This document shows, in pieces, positions 45,968-56,740 of a stretch of 64,000 bases of DNA; position 1 is the first letter of the stretch; each line of letters starts with the position of its first letter. Position numbers and translations under genes: made by a program. Source of the DNA: Saccopteryx bilineata (taxonomy: Eukaryota; Chordata; Mammalia; Chiroptera; Emballonuridae). Below the pieces are notes generated by a model, which was given only the letters and a program-made list of their open reading frames with translations, was not told where the DNA came from and did not search any database. Where the stretch lies: contig NC_089494.1 of assembly GCF_036850765.1 (NCBI RefSeq), positions 61,746,309-61,810,308 on the forward strand, in the 5' to 3' direction.

Positions 45968-46678
45968 TGTAATGAATTGAATAGCATCCCCCAAAATTTA
46001 TATCCATGCAGAATCTAGAATGTGACCTTATTTGGAAGTAGGGTCACTGCAGATGTAATTAGTTAAGGATCAAGATGAGATCTTACTAGATTAGGGCGGG
46101 CTCTCAATCCAGGGACAAGGTCCTTATAAGAGACAGAAGAGGACACAACGGGATACACAAAGACGATGGTGCAAAGATGGAAACAGAGGCCCTGGCTGTT
46201 TGGTTCAGTGGATAGAGCGTCAGCCTGGCATGCAGATGTCCTGGGTTCAATCCCCAGTCAGGGCACATAGGAAAAGCTACCATCTGCTTCTCTTCTGCTC
46301 CCTCTCCCCCTTCTCTCTCTCTTCACCCCTTGCAGCCAGCAGCTTGATTTGTTTGAGTGTTGGCCCCAGGAGTGGGGGTTGTTGGGATGCATGCAGGAGT
46401 CTGTTTCTTTATGACCCTTCCTCTTACTTTAAAAATATATATATGGAGGGAGAGACTGGAGTGATATATCCACAAGTCACAGAGTTCCAAGGAGTACCAG
46501 AATAGCTAGGAAAGAGACATGAGATGGTTTATTTCTCAGAGTCTTCAGAAGCAAGCAACCCTGCCAACACTTCATTTTGGATGTCTGGCTTCCTGCATGG
46601 TGAGATAATAAATTTCTGTTGTTTTTAGCCATTTATGTTATGATTACTTGTTATGTCAGCCCTAGGAAACTAGTATAA
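45968..46678 (+). repeat. MLT1-like solo LTR, split by a SINE
   Basis: It starts TGTAATGAATTGAATAGC, contains 'gtgaccttatttggaagtag' and 'tccttataagagacagaaga', has 'aataaatttctgttgttttt' as the poly(A) region and ends 'ccctaggaaactagtataa'. Ancient MaLR LTR in sense orientation. Confidence 0.75.
46189..46444 (+). repeat. SINE family A variant (short)
   Basis: Head GCCCTGGCTGTTTGGTTCAG with box B GGGTTCAATCC; internally deleted body and an (AT)n tail. Flanked by 'ggaaacagag' on the left and an AT repeat on the right. Confidence 0.8.
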
Positions 46679-46805
46679 CCACTAAAAATGGTTTCTTTGT
46701 GCAAAACCCTAAGTGGTAATACCAAGAAAGTAGATGCTTAGTAAATGCATTTTTATGAGAGTAAATAAAAATCCTCTTTTTCAATTTCAAACAAAAGTAA
46801 ATCTA

Positions 46806-47131
46806 GCCTGACCAGGCGGTGGCACAGTGGATAGAGTGTCGGACTGGGATGCAGAAGGACCCAGGTTTGAGTCCCTGGGGTTGCCAGCTTGAGCGCGGGC
46901 TCATCTGATTTGAGCAAAGCTCACTAGCATGGACCCAAGGTCACTGGCTTGAGCAAGGGGTTACTCAGTCTGCTGAAGACCTGCGGTCAAGGCACATATG
47001 AGAAAGCAATCAATGAACAACTATGGTGTCGCAACAAAAAACTAATGATTGATGCTTCTCATCTCTCTCCGTTCCTGTCTGTCTGTCCCTATCTATCCCT
47101 CTATCTGACTCTCTGTCCCTATTAAAAAAAA
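46806..47131 (+). repeat. SINE family B
   Basis: Complete copy with head GCCTGACCAGGCGGTGGCAC. Confidence 0.92.
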
Positions 47132-47135
47132 TGTA

Positions 47136-47468
47136 GCCTGACCAGGTGGTGGCGCAGTGGATAGAGCGTCGGACTGGGATGCGGAAGGACCCAGGTTCGA
47201 GACCCCGAGGTCGCCAGCTTGAGCGTGGGCTCATCTGGCTTGAGCAAAGAGCTCACCAGCTTAGACCCAAGGTCGCTGGCTCCAGCAGGGGGTTACTCGG
47301 TCTGCTGAAGGCCCGCGGTCAAGGCACATGTGAGAAAGCAATCAATGAACAACTAAAAAGTCGCAACGCGCAACGAGAAACTAATGATTGATGCTTCTCA
47401 TCTCTCTCCGTTCCGTTCCTGTCTGTCTGTCCCTGTCTATCTCTGCCTGTGTAAAAAAAAAAAAAAAA
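47136..47468 (+). repeat. SINE family B, tandem with the previous copy
   Basis: A second complete copy, inserted in the A-tail of the first with ATGTA between. This copy is less mutated than the first. Confidence 0.92.
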
Positions 47469-47474
47469 TGGAAA

Positions 47475-48100
47475 TCTATAAATTTGTTATTTGTTCCACA
47501 AAGAGCTAATAAATAACTCTTATACTCTAGGAATTGTTCTAAGGGGTGAGAAAACTGCAGTGAACAAATTAGGTAAACTCACAGAGTTTGCATTTAGGGG
47601 AAAACAGTTGAACACGTGAACAACATGTATTCTGTTGAGAAGTGAAACTGGATGATGTGATCAGAATGGCATACAGGAAGTGGGAACCACTGTTGATTGG
47701 GTGGGAGAGCAAGAAAGAAAGAACTGAGACCTGAATGATGAGGAGCCAGACATTCGTGACCTGGGGGAAGAACATTCCAGGCAGAGGAAACTGAGAGAAC
47801 CCAGACTTGAGTGACCACTGACAAGTGAGTGGGGATGACTGGGGAGATTTAGGCAGAGACAGATCACAATTTCTAAGATATGTCACGGAAGTGGAGGATT
47901 TTAAGCAGGAAAGTAACATCATCTGATTTAAACATTTAAGCATTGGTATGTGGGGAAAAGATTGCAGGGGCCTAGAAGGAGCAGGAGGCACATGAGAGAC
48001 TGAGCACTAAGCTAGATTAGGGTGGAATAGTGGGGGTGTAGAGAAGTGGACTGATCCTGGACATGTGTGAGGGAAAGTTTGACAGGACTACTAAGTATTA
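47475..48100 (-). repeat. Probable L2 relic (minus), low confidence
   Basis: 'ataaataactcttatactct', 'aggaattgttctaaggggtg' and 'acattccaggcagaggaaac' resemble L2. Overlapping minus-strand frames at 47569-47991 are not genes. Confidence 0.45.
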
Positions 48101-48606
48101 AGGTTCTGTGTAAAGCCAGTAGCCATGGCCACCATCACAGCCACCTGGCCCATGCAGGTTCGCATTTGATTCGGACAGTCGGTAATGAAACAACAGAGCC
48201 AAGAACTGGTGGGCCATCATTTTTAATCCTAGTTTGCACCCGGCAGGCAAGAAATATACACAGTGGGAAAACATTTCCCTTTCCATTCAGGGATCCCAAA
48301 CTGACTTATCCAAGTTTCCTAGAATCAAAGGTTTCTAGCTCACCAGCTTTATTCACTTCTATTCCCCATCTCCTTCTCTCTGCACAAACTCTGCACAAAC
48401 TGGCTTCTCACTCAACACTCCGCTATCTTGGCTGCTTCTCCTGGCCTCCTCCACGTGGCCTTTCTCTGCTCTCCTACAGTATGGGATCCTTCTGGAACAA
48501 GGGTCAGGAACCTATGGCTGATGAGCCAGATGTGGCTCTTTTGATGCCTGCATCTGGCTCGCAGACAAATCTCTAATAAAAAAAATAATGTTAAAAATAT
48601 TAAACA

Positions 48607-48989
48607 GCCCTGGCTGGTTGGCTCAGCGGTAGAGCGTCGGCCTGGCGTGCGGGGGACCCGGGTTCGATTCCCGGCCAGGGCACATAGGAGAAGCGCCCAT
48701 TTGCTTCTCCACCCCCCCTCCTTCCTCTATGTCTCTCTCTTCCCCTCCTGCAGCCAAGGCTCTATTGGAGCAGAGATGGCCCGGGCGCTGGGGATGGCTC
48801 CTTAGCTTCTGCCCCAGGCACTAGAGTGGCTCTGGTCGCGGCAGAGCGGCGCCCCGGAGGGGCAGAGCATTGCCCCCTGGTGGGCAGAGCGTCGCCCCTG
48901 GTGGGCGTGCCGGGTGGATCCCAGTCGGGCGCATGCGGGAGTCTGTCTGACTGTCTCTCTCCGTTTCCAGCTTCAGAAAAATACAAAAA
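48607..48989 (+). repeat. SINE family A inside the hAT
   Basis: Full-length copy; AAAATATTAAACA and AAAATTAAACA flank it. Confidence 0.92.
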
Positions 48990-49213
48990 AAATAAAATTA
49001 AACATTCTCATGTATTACAATCCATTCATTTCCTACCGCTCATGTTCATGGTTGTGGGTGGCTGGAGCCAATCACAGCTGTCCTCCAGGACAACACCAAA
49101 TTTTTATTGGATAATACGTAACATACACGGGTCGTTGTGAGGTCAGGAAGTCTTAAACTTCCCTCCTTTTAATCAAGTAGTCAGCTAGCTAATTGCAGAA
49201 ACTTTTGACGAAG

Positions 49214-51560
49214 ATGGCTAAAAGAAAAAAAGATGAGGAATATTGTACTTTTCAGCAGGAATAGACAAAGGAATTTGCCTTTGTGGAGAGAGCAGGTTCT
49301 GCAGTGTGTCTAATATGCAATGATAAAATTGCATCGATGAAATGGTCAAATGTAAAGCAGCACTTCGACACACAGCATACTACATTTGCATCAAAATATC
49401 TAGCGGGGAGCCCTGGCCGGTTGGCTCAGCGGTAGAGCGTCGGCCTAGCGTGCGGAGGACCCGGGTTCGATTCCCGGCCAGGGCACACAGGAGAAGCGCA
49501 CATTTGCTTCTCCACCCCTCCGCCGCACTTTCCTCTCTGTCTCTCTCTTCCCCTCCCGCAGCCAAGGCTCCATTGGAGCAAAGATGGCCCGGGCGCTGGG
49601 GATGGCTCTGTGGCCTCTGCCCCAGGCACTACAGTGGCTCTGGTCACAACATGGCGACGCCCAGGATGGGCAGAGCATCGCCCCCTGGTGGGCAGAGCGT
49701 AGCCCCTGGTGGGCGTGCCGGGTGGATCCCGGTCGGGCGCATGCGGGAGTCTGTCTGACTGTCTCTCCCCGTTTCCAGCTTCAGAAAAATGAAAAAAAAA
49801 AAAAAAGAAATATCTAGCGGGGGACAGCAGAAAGAAAGCATGTCAAGAGCTACTGTGCAGAGTGCAAGCTAGTCAGCAGCAACTCTGTGTTTGGACCCAA
49901 CAAGGTGACTGGAATTTGGCTAGCTTGCTAGTGCTTTAGCAATTGTGAGAAATGGAAAGCCATTCACAGATGGGGAGTATGCCAAAACATTCATTCTTGA
50001 TGTTGCCAATGAACTTTTTGATGACTTCGGATAAAGACAAGATAATTAAACAAATAAAAGACATGCTTCTGTCGGCAAGAACTGTTCATGATTGTACCAT
50101 CATGATGGCAAATCAAATTGAGGAAACACAAGTGAAGGACATAAATGCAGCACCATTCTTTTCTCTCACTTTGGATGAGTCAACAGACATAAGCCATTTA
50201 TCCCAAGTACAGCGTGATTGCAAGGTATGCTGTCGGTGATACACTATGTGAGGAAAAGTCTTGCTGTTTTGCCTATAAAAGAGACAACAAGAGGGGAGGA
50301 TTTATTCAAGTCTTTCACTGAGTTCACTAAAGAAAAAAAAATCTACCGATGGATAAACTTATTTCGGTGTGTACTGATGGTGCTCCGTGCATGGTGGGGA
50401 AAAACAGGATTCGTAGCGCTTCTTCATGAACATGAAAAGAGATCCATTCTAAGTTTTCACTGCATCCTACATCAGGAGGCGCTTTGTGCTCAGATGTGTG
50501 ACGAGCAGCTTGGTGAGGTGATGTCGCTGGTCATTCGGGTGGTCAACTTTATTGTTGCCCGCACTTTAAATGATCGCCAGTTTAAAACACTGCTGGATGA
50601 AGTTGGGAATAATTATCCTGGTCTGCTTCTGCACAGCAATGTACATTGGTTGTCAAGAGGGAAGGTGCTCAGCCATTTCATGGCTTGTCTGAGTGAAATC
50701 TGGACTTTTCTTGAAATGAAAAATGTCAAGCATCCTGAGTTAGCAAACACTGAGTGGCTCCTGAAGTTCTACTATCTCGTGGACATGACTGAACATCTGA
50801 ACCAGCTCAATGTGAAAATGCAAGGTGTTGGAAATACAGTCTTATCCCTTCAACAAGCAGTGTTTGCATTTGAAAACAAGCTGGAACTCTTCATTGCCGA
50901 CATTGAAACAGGTCTTTTACTACGCTTTGAAAAACTGGGAGTTTAAAGATGCATGCACAGCAAGTGACCTTGCTCAACATCTTGAGCTCCAGCAGCTAGC
51001 GGGCTTCACATCTAATCTCCTGCAGTCATTCAAAGCTCGCTTAGGAGAATTTCGTGAGTGCCCTCATCTTTTTAAGTTCATCACCCATCCACACGAGTGT
51101 GCAGTGGACAGCGCTGACCTCAGTTACAACCCCGGTGTCTCCGTCAGAGATTTTGAGCTACAAGCTGTGACCTGAAGGCCTCAGACATATGGGTGAATAA
51201 GTTCAAGTCACTGAATAAAGATTTGGAAAGACTTGCAGGACAGCAAGCAGAGTTGGCGAGCAAACACAAGTGGGGAGAAACGAAAAAACTTCAACCTGTG
51301 GACCAGCTGATTGTCAAAACATGAAGCGCGCTTCCCGTCACATACCACACACTGCCGCGTGTGAGTATTGCTGTACTGACAATGTTTGGCTCTATGTATG
51401 CATGTGAACAGTCTTTCTCACAATTAAAGAATATTAAGACCAACCTATGATCACGTTTACGGATGGAAGTCTCAACGCCTGCATGAAGCTTAACCTCACC
51501 ATGTATCAACCAGACTACAAAGCCATCAGCAAAACCATGCAGGACCAGAAGTCGCATTAA
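49214..51560 (+). pseudogene. Degenerate hAT transposase (BED finger, GTF2IRD2/ZBED5-like)
   Basis: The frame begins ATG at 49214 (MAKRKKDEEYCTFQQE), hits an early stop at 49261, then carries a BED-type zinc finger (VCLICNDKIASMK, then HFDTQH; Cys2 and His-x4-His ligands visible). A family A SINE splits it at 49410. Further on are LTLDESTDI near 50170, VCTDGAPCMVGKN across a frame change near 50370, HCILHQEALC near 50460, NVHWLSRGKVL near 50640 and, near the end, CEQSFSQLKNIKTN (51408-51450), the hAT C-terminal dimerisation motif. The longest intact stretch is 242 residues (50218-50946). Several frameshifts and stops make it inactive. The domain order matches the hAT-Charlie group from which host genes such as GTF2IRD2 arose. 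It is not a host gene here. Confidence 0.85.
49410..49807 (+). repeat. SINE family A inside the transposase
   Basis: Full-length copy. AAATATCTAGCGGGG is duplicated perfectly on both sides (49394 and 49808). Confidence 0.93.
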
Positions 51561-51744
51561 TGGTAAAAAGTACTTTATTCATCATTGGTTAGCAACAGCA
51601 TAACAACGTTATTAAAAAGAATTCAGAGACTTACTGTATTTTAAAAGTGTTGGTCTTACATAAAATGCACACATTTACTTGTATTTAGTGTTAAACATAT
51701 TGTATGACTCTCATGAAATTACATTTTAAAATATGTGGTGTTCA

Positions 51745-52433
51745 GCCTGACCAGGCATTGGCGCAGTGGATGGAGCATCGGACTGGGATGTGGAGGACCT
51801 AGGTTCGAGACCCCGAGGTCGCCAGCTTGAGCGTGGGCTCATCTGGCTTGAGCTAAAAAAAATGCTCACCAGCCCTGGCCGGTTGGCTCAGCGGTAGAGC
51901 GTCGGCCTGGCATGCAGGGGACCTGGGTTCGATTCCCAGCCAGGGCACATAGGAGAAGCGCCCATTTGCTTCTCCACCCCCCCCCCTCCTTCCTCTCTGT
52001 CTCTCTCTTCCCCTCCCGCAGCCAAGGCTCCATTGGAGCAAAGATGGCCCGGGATCTAGGGATGGCTCTGGTCGCGGCAGAGCAACGCCCCGGAGGGGCA
52101 GAGCATCGCCCCTGGTGGGCATGCCGAGTGGATCCCGGTTGGGCACATGCGGGAGTCTGTCTGGCTGTCTCTCCCCGTTTCCAGCTTCAGAAAAAAAAAA
52201 ATGTTCACCAGCTTGGAACCAAGGTCACTGACTCGAGCAAGGGGTTACTCGGTCTGCTGAAGGCCCGCAGTTAAGGCACATATGAGAAAACAATCATGAT
52301 TGATGCTTCTCATCTCTCTTTGTTCCTGCCTGTCTGTCCCTATCTATCCCTCTCTCTGACTCTCTCTCTGTCCCTGTAAAAAAAAAAAAAAATCATAAAA
52401 AAATAAATACACACATTCACACACACAAAAAAA
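51745..52433 (+). repeat. SINE family B inside the hAT, split by SINE A
   Basis: Head GCCTGACCAGGCATTGGCGC at 51745 and tail ending near 52433 with an A-rich CACACA tract. ATGTGGTGTTCA (51733) and ATGTAGTGTTCA (52434) flank it. Confidence 0.88.
51872..52195 (+). repeat. SINE family A nested in SINE B
   Basis: Internally deleted family A copy. AAAAAAATGCTCACCAG before and AAAAAAATGTTCACCAG after it. Confidence 0.9.
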
Positions 52434-52568
52434 TGTAGTGTTCATGGCTCTCTCAGCCAAAAAGGTTCCCGACCCCTGTCTTAGAATATAATCACTCTTC
52501 CCACGGAACAACATGATCTCTCTTCCTTTTAAAACCTTTTGGCGCAAAAGCCCTCCCCCAACACATAT

Positions 52569-52933
52569 ATATATATATTTTTTTGTATTTTTCTGAAGTT
52601 GGAAATGGGAAGGCAGTCAGATCCCGACTGGGATCCACCCAGCATGCCCACCAGGGGGCGATGCTCTGCCCATCTGAGGCGCCGCTCTGTTGCAACCAGA
52701 GCCATTCTAGCACCTGAGGCAAGGCCATGAAGCCATCCTCAGTGCCCGGGCCAACTTTTTTTGCTCCAATGGAGCCTCAGCTGTGGGAGCGGAAGAGAGA
52801 GTCAGAAAGGAAGGAGAAGGGGAGGGGTGGAGAAGCAGATAGGCACTTCTCCTGTGTACCCTGGCCGGGAATTGAACCCAGGACTCCTGCACACCAGGCC
52901 AACGCTCTACCACTGAGCCAACCGGCCAGGGCC
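52569..52933 (-). repeat. SINE family A (minus) inside the LTR
   Basis: Tail at 52569-52600 and head ending GGCCAGGGCC at 52933. CCCCAACACATAT is repeated at both edges. Confidence 0.9.
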
Positions 52934-53040
52934 CCCCAACACATATTAACATAATCACGCCCATCCCAAGCAATCACTTGGGCGACGGGTTTTCACGTGG
53001 GCCACACAATCTTTAACAAAGTGAGCATAATATATATTTT

Positions 53041-53655
53041 TAACTTTTTTGTTGTTTTTTCTTTATTTTGACTTTTTAAATTTTATTTTATTTTTTTTAC
53101 AGAGACAGAGAGAGAGTCAGAGAGAGGGATAGACAGGGACAGACAGACAGGAACAGAGAGATAAGAAGCATCAATCATCAGTTTTTTGTTGCACATTGTG
53201 ACACCTTAGTTCAGTGGTTCTCAACCTTTCTAATGCCGTGACCCCACTATACAGTTCCTCATGTTGCGGTGACCCCAAACCAAAACATAATTTTGGTGGC
53301 TACTTCATAACTGTAATTTTGCTACAGTTATGACTTGGAATGTAAATACCTGATATGCATTATGTATTTTCCGATGGCTTTAGGCGATCCCGCCGGGGTC
53401 GTGACCCACAGGTTGAAAACTGCTGCCTTAGTTGTTCATTGATTGCTCTCTCATATGTGCTTTGACTGCGAGCCTTCAGCAGACTGAGCAATCCCTTGCT
53501 GGAGCCAGTGACCTTGGGTCCAAGCTGGTGAGCATTTTTTTTTTAGCTCAAGCCAGATGAGCCCGTGCTCAAACTGGCAACCTCAGGGTCTCAAACCTGG
53601 GTCCTCAGCATCCCAGTCTGACGCTCTATGCACTGCGCCACCACCTGGTCAGGCT
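53041..53655 (-). repeat. SINE family B (minus) split by SPIN
   Basis: Tail GACAGAGAGAGAGTCAGAGA near 53103 and head ending GGTCAGGCT at 53655. GCATAATATAT flanks both sides. The SPIN insertion lies between 'acaccttagtt' and 'gttcattgattgc'. Confidence 0.88.
53212..53425 (+). mobile_element. SPIN (Space Invader) non-autonomous hAT
   Basis: Ends are CAGTGGTTCTCAACCTTTCT at 53212 and GACCCACAGGTTGAAAACTG ending CTG at 53425. The 8-bp duplication CCTTAGTT is perfect (53204-53211, 53426-53433). The interior 'gtgaccccactatacagttc', 'ctacttcataactgtaattt' and 'gtcgtgacccacaggttg' matches the SPIN family, known for horizontal transfer among tetrapods. At 214 bp it is the usual short non-autonomous form. 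Confidence 0.93.
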
Positions 53656-53684
53656 GCATAATATATTTTATCTGTCCAACAGTC

Positions 53685-54732
53685 TGTAAAGCCAGTTGCC
53701 GCGGCCACCATCACAGCCGTCTGGCCCATGCAGGTTCGCATTTGATTAGGACAGATAGTAATGAAACAATGGAGCCAAGACCTGGTGGGCCATTACATTT
53801 AATCTTAGCTTGCACCTGGTGGGCGAGAAATACACACAGTGAGAAAATACTTCCCTTTCCATTCAGGGCTCCCAAAGCTACTGACTCATCCGAGTTTCCT
53901 AAAATCAAAGGTTTCTAGCTCACCAGCCTTATTCACCTCTGGTCCCCATTTCCTTCTCTCTGCACAAACTCTGCACAAATTGGCTTCTCCTTCAGCACTC
54001 TGCCATCTTGGCTGCCTCTCCTTGCAATGCTAATTTCAGGAATGGAGAGAGAGTGCGAGCCTCCGGTCTGCCCCATTTTATAGTGTAGAAATCAAACCCT
54101 TTAATCCAATATACAAATAAAGAAGTTTCTGATACAAAGTCACTTATCTGAAGAATAAATGGGATCCCTCGTAAAAGTGCACCACCCCACATCATGCGAC
54201 AGTCAAGGGTGTGGGGAAAAGCTTAGTGTTGAGAAGATCTTAGGATTAAAAGGGTGGGAAAGGCTTAGTCTTAAAACTAAGGGATAGTCAACCTTTTTAT
54301 ACCTACCGCCCACTTTTGTATCTCTGTTAGTAGTAAAATTTTCTAACTGCCCACTGGTTCCACAGTAATGGTGATTTATAAAGCAGGGAAATAACTTTAC
54401 TTTACAAAATTTATAAAGCAGAGTTACAGCAAGTTAAAGCATATAATAATAATTACCAGGTACTTTATGTTGGATTTTTGCTAAATTTGGCAGAATAAAT
54501 CTTTATAAAACAACTTACTATAGTTAAATCTATCTTTTTATTTATACTTTGGTTGCTCTGCTACCGCCCACCATGAAAGCTGGAATGCCTACTAGTGGGC
54601 GGTAGGGACCAGGTTGACTACCACTGCTTTAGGCTATAAGGACCCTGCCTGCTTACAGTCTGCTCCCACACCCAATGCAAACTATAAGTGAGCAAACATA
54701 TATATCATATTTACAAACTTATTTGACCAACA
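53685..54732 (-). mobile_element. LTR (minus), full-length, split by a hAT MITE
   Basis: It starts TGTAAAGCCAGTTGCC and ends TTATTTGACCAACA, the same end as LTR 1 (TGTTGGTCAAATAAG). It begins 4 bases after the previous LTR ends. The 5-bp flanks CAGTC and GGGTC agree poorly, so its insertion history is unclear. Confidence 0.8.
54279..54626. mobile_element. Non-autonomous hAT-like MITE inside the LTR
   Basis: Ends are AAGGGATAGTCAACCT at 54279 and AGGTTGACTACCACTG ending at 54626, with ACCGCCCACT / AGTGGGCGGT just inside each. The interior is AT-rich. No clear 8-bp duplication is seen, so the superfamily is inferred from the ends. Confidence 0.7.
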
Positions 54733-54791
54733 GGGTCTTCTCTCGGTCCAGCATTGCTTAAAAAACTCTATAAAAGAAACAAAATATTATA

Positions 54792-55388
54792 CAGTGTGTC
54801 CGTAAAGTCATGGTGCACTTTTGACCAGTCACAGGAAGGCAACAAAAGATGATAGAAATGTGAAATCTGCATCAAATAAAAGGAAAACCCTCCCAGTTTC
54901 TGTAGGATGATGTGGCAGCATGTGCGCATGTGCAGATAATGACGTAACACCGTGTATACAGCGGAGCAGCCCACGGCCATGCCAGTCGAGATGTGGACGG
55001 TACAGAGGAAAGTTCGGTGTGTTCTGTGGCTCACTAAATTCGAATCCGTGACCAAAGTGCAACGTGAATATCGGCGCATTTATAACGAAGCGCCACCACA
55101 TAGGAATAACATTACTCGGTGGGATAAGCAGTTGAAGAAAACCGGCAGGTTGGTGGAGAAACACCGTTCTGGTAGGCCATTAGTCAGTGACGAGTCTGTA
55201 GAGGCTATACGGGATAGCTACCTAAGGAGCACTAAAAAATCTGTGCGTAAGCCCACATCGAACTGCACTGAATAGGTATGAAACTGGGAGAGTTTTCCTT
55301 TTATTTGGTGCAGATTTCACATTTCTATCATCTTTTGTTGCTTTCCTGTGACCGATCAAAAGTGCATCATGACTTTATGGACACACTG
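54792..55388 (+). mobile_element. Tc1/mariner-type element with TIRs over 100 bp
   Basis: TA flanks (54790-54791, 55389-55390). The inverted repeats, about 110 bp, run 54792-54904 and 55281-55388 (CAGTGTGTCCGTAAAGTCAT and ATGACTTTATGGACACACTG), over 90 percent complementary by eye. The middle holds the transposase fragment annotated below. Confidence 0.88.
54952..55275 (+). pseudogene. Truncated mariner transposase (HTH part only)
   Basis: A 107-residue open frame. The likely start is MPVEMWTVQRKVRCVLW at 54979; the frame at 54952 only extends upstream. It continues FESVTKVQREYRR, ITRWDKQLKKTGRLVE, SGRPLVSDESVEAIRDSY and LRSTKKSVRKPT, then stops at 55273. This resembles the N-terminal helix-turn-helix region of mariner-like transposases common in arthropods (DUF4817 type, by recall). 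The DDE catalytic domain is gone: the frame runs straight into the 3' inverted repeat. No stops or frameshifts interrupt the retained part, so the element may be young or only recently deleted. Confidence 0.8.
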
Positions 55389-56396
55389 TATTTCCAAGAC
55401 AATAGTATCCAGAAATTTTGCATTTAATTGGCAAAACTTTGCCTGTTTGCCTCTCTTGGCAGGCCTCCCCCTCTTCCTCTTGACATCAGTTTGTGTCTTG
55501 AGTAGGTTTTTTCCACATGATACTGATAGTTTTCAGTGGGCTGGAGTACTACAGCAATTCAGACCTATTATCACTGATGCTAAATTTAACAACACCTTAG
55601 AGCATGTAAATATAATATTAATTTACAAATATTTATGTTTGACTGGGTAGCAGCAGCTTGAAGATTAAGATAATGCCTAATATATTATACCCTAAAACAT
55701 CTCTATGGAAAACAGCAGGGGATACTACTAATATAATAATAAGATTAGGAACATTGACTATGACCTATGATGGGGACAGATACCCTAACCACTACATGCA
55801 GAAGCAACAGGACAAACTTAAAGAGCCATCTTAAAAGATGCGCCCCAGCAAGACAGAGCAGCATTATTTACAGTGTTTGCAGGCACCAGGAACACGGGAG
55901 AGCTCACAGACTTGATAAGAACAGCCGAGGAACAAGGTTAAGATAAAAGCTTTAGCTTTAACATTAATGTGTACAGACAAAACAGGCTATATACCTAATG
56001 TAAATAAATCCAGTCAATGTAGACCATATAGAACTAAATTTATAAGGCCCTCCGGCCACCTAAGCAATTTAGACCACCACCCTCTAATCCAAATTACAAA
56101 AATGAACCCAAACAGAAACCGCAGAAACTGTTTACAGTCACAGAGACAGGGAAACAATCTATCTTTCAGATGAAATACACCTACAGAAAATAGACTTAAT
56201 AACCATTTATTGTAAATAAAATCGCCTTTATAAAACCTAACCCCCTTAATAGACAAGCCACTTATAGGCATAGGAGAGAAAATTCAAAGAGTGCCCTACA
56301 GGGAGTTGGCAGCCTCCTGGCCCAGGCCAGAGACAATTGTCCACATGTTGCAGTGACCATTTCAATAGAAACCCCTTTCATAAATAAAAACACAAT

Positions 56397-56738
56397 GTAG
56401 CCTGACCAGGCGGTGGCGCAGTGAATAGAGCGTCAGACTGGGATGCAAAAAGACCCAGGTTCGAGACCTCGAGATTGCCAGCTTGAGCGCAGGCTCATCT
56501 GGTTTGAGCAAGGCTGACCAGCTTGGACCCAAGGTCGCTGGCTCAAGCAAGGGGTTACTCAGTCTGCTGAAGGCCCATGGTCAAGGCACATAAGAGAAAG
56601 CAATCAATGAACAACTAAGGTGTCTCAAGGGAAAACTGATGATTGATGCTTCTCATCTCTCTCCATTCCTGTCTTTCTATCCCTCTCTCTGACTCTCTCT
56701 GTCCCTGTAAAAAACAAAACAAAACAAAAAAAACCCAC
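56397..56738 (+). repeat. SINE family B inside the ERV
   Basis: Full-length copy with head AGCCTGACCAGGCGGTGGCG; the duplication CACAATGTA lies on each side (56389 and 56737). Confidence 0.9.
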
Positions 56739-56740
56739 AA

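Larger units (their letters stand above)
48498..52479 (+). mobile_element. Near full-length hAT transposon, dead, with transposase
   Basis: Ends are CAAGGGTCAGGAACCTATGG at 48498 and AAAAAGGTTCCCGACCCCTG ending at 52479. The 8-bp flanks TTCTGGAA and TCTTAGAA agree at 5 of 8 positions and fit nTCTAGAn. Removing three top-level SINEs leaves about 2.5 kb, enough for one hAT transposase. Subterminal 'atggctgatgagccagatgt' and 'catggctctctcagcc' blocks are conserved at the two ends. Confidence 0.82.
48109..53681 (-). mobile_element. Solo LTR (minus), split by a hAT and two SINEs
   Basis: It starts TGTAAAGCCAGTAGCC on the plus strand and ends TATCTGTCCAACA. Its pieces are 48109-48497, 52480-52568, 52934-53040 and 53656-53681. 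The 5-bp flanks TTCTG and GTCTG differ at one base. Same family as the other solo LTRs, with a more diverged U3 around 52480-52560. Confidence 0.75.

Noticed and set aside
47134..47470. Two adjacent family B SINEs as a tandem CRISPR-like or satellite array
   Set aside because: They are two independent SINE copies with separate A-tails; no spacers or regular array.
50218..50946. 242-residue open frame as a possible domesticated host gene
   Set aside because: It is an internal part of a hAT transposase with stops and frameshifts on both sides and SINEs in the same element; no sign of preservation.
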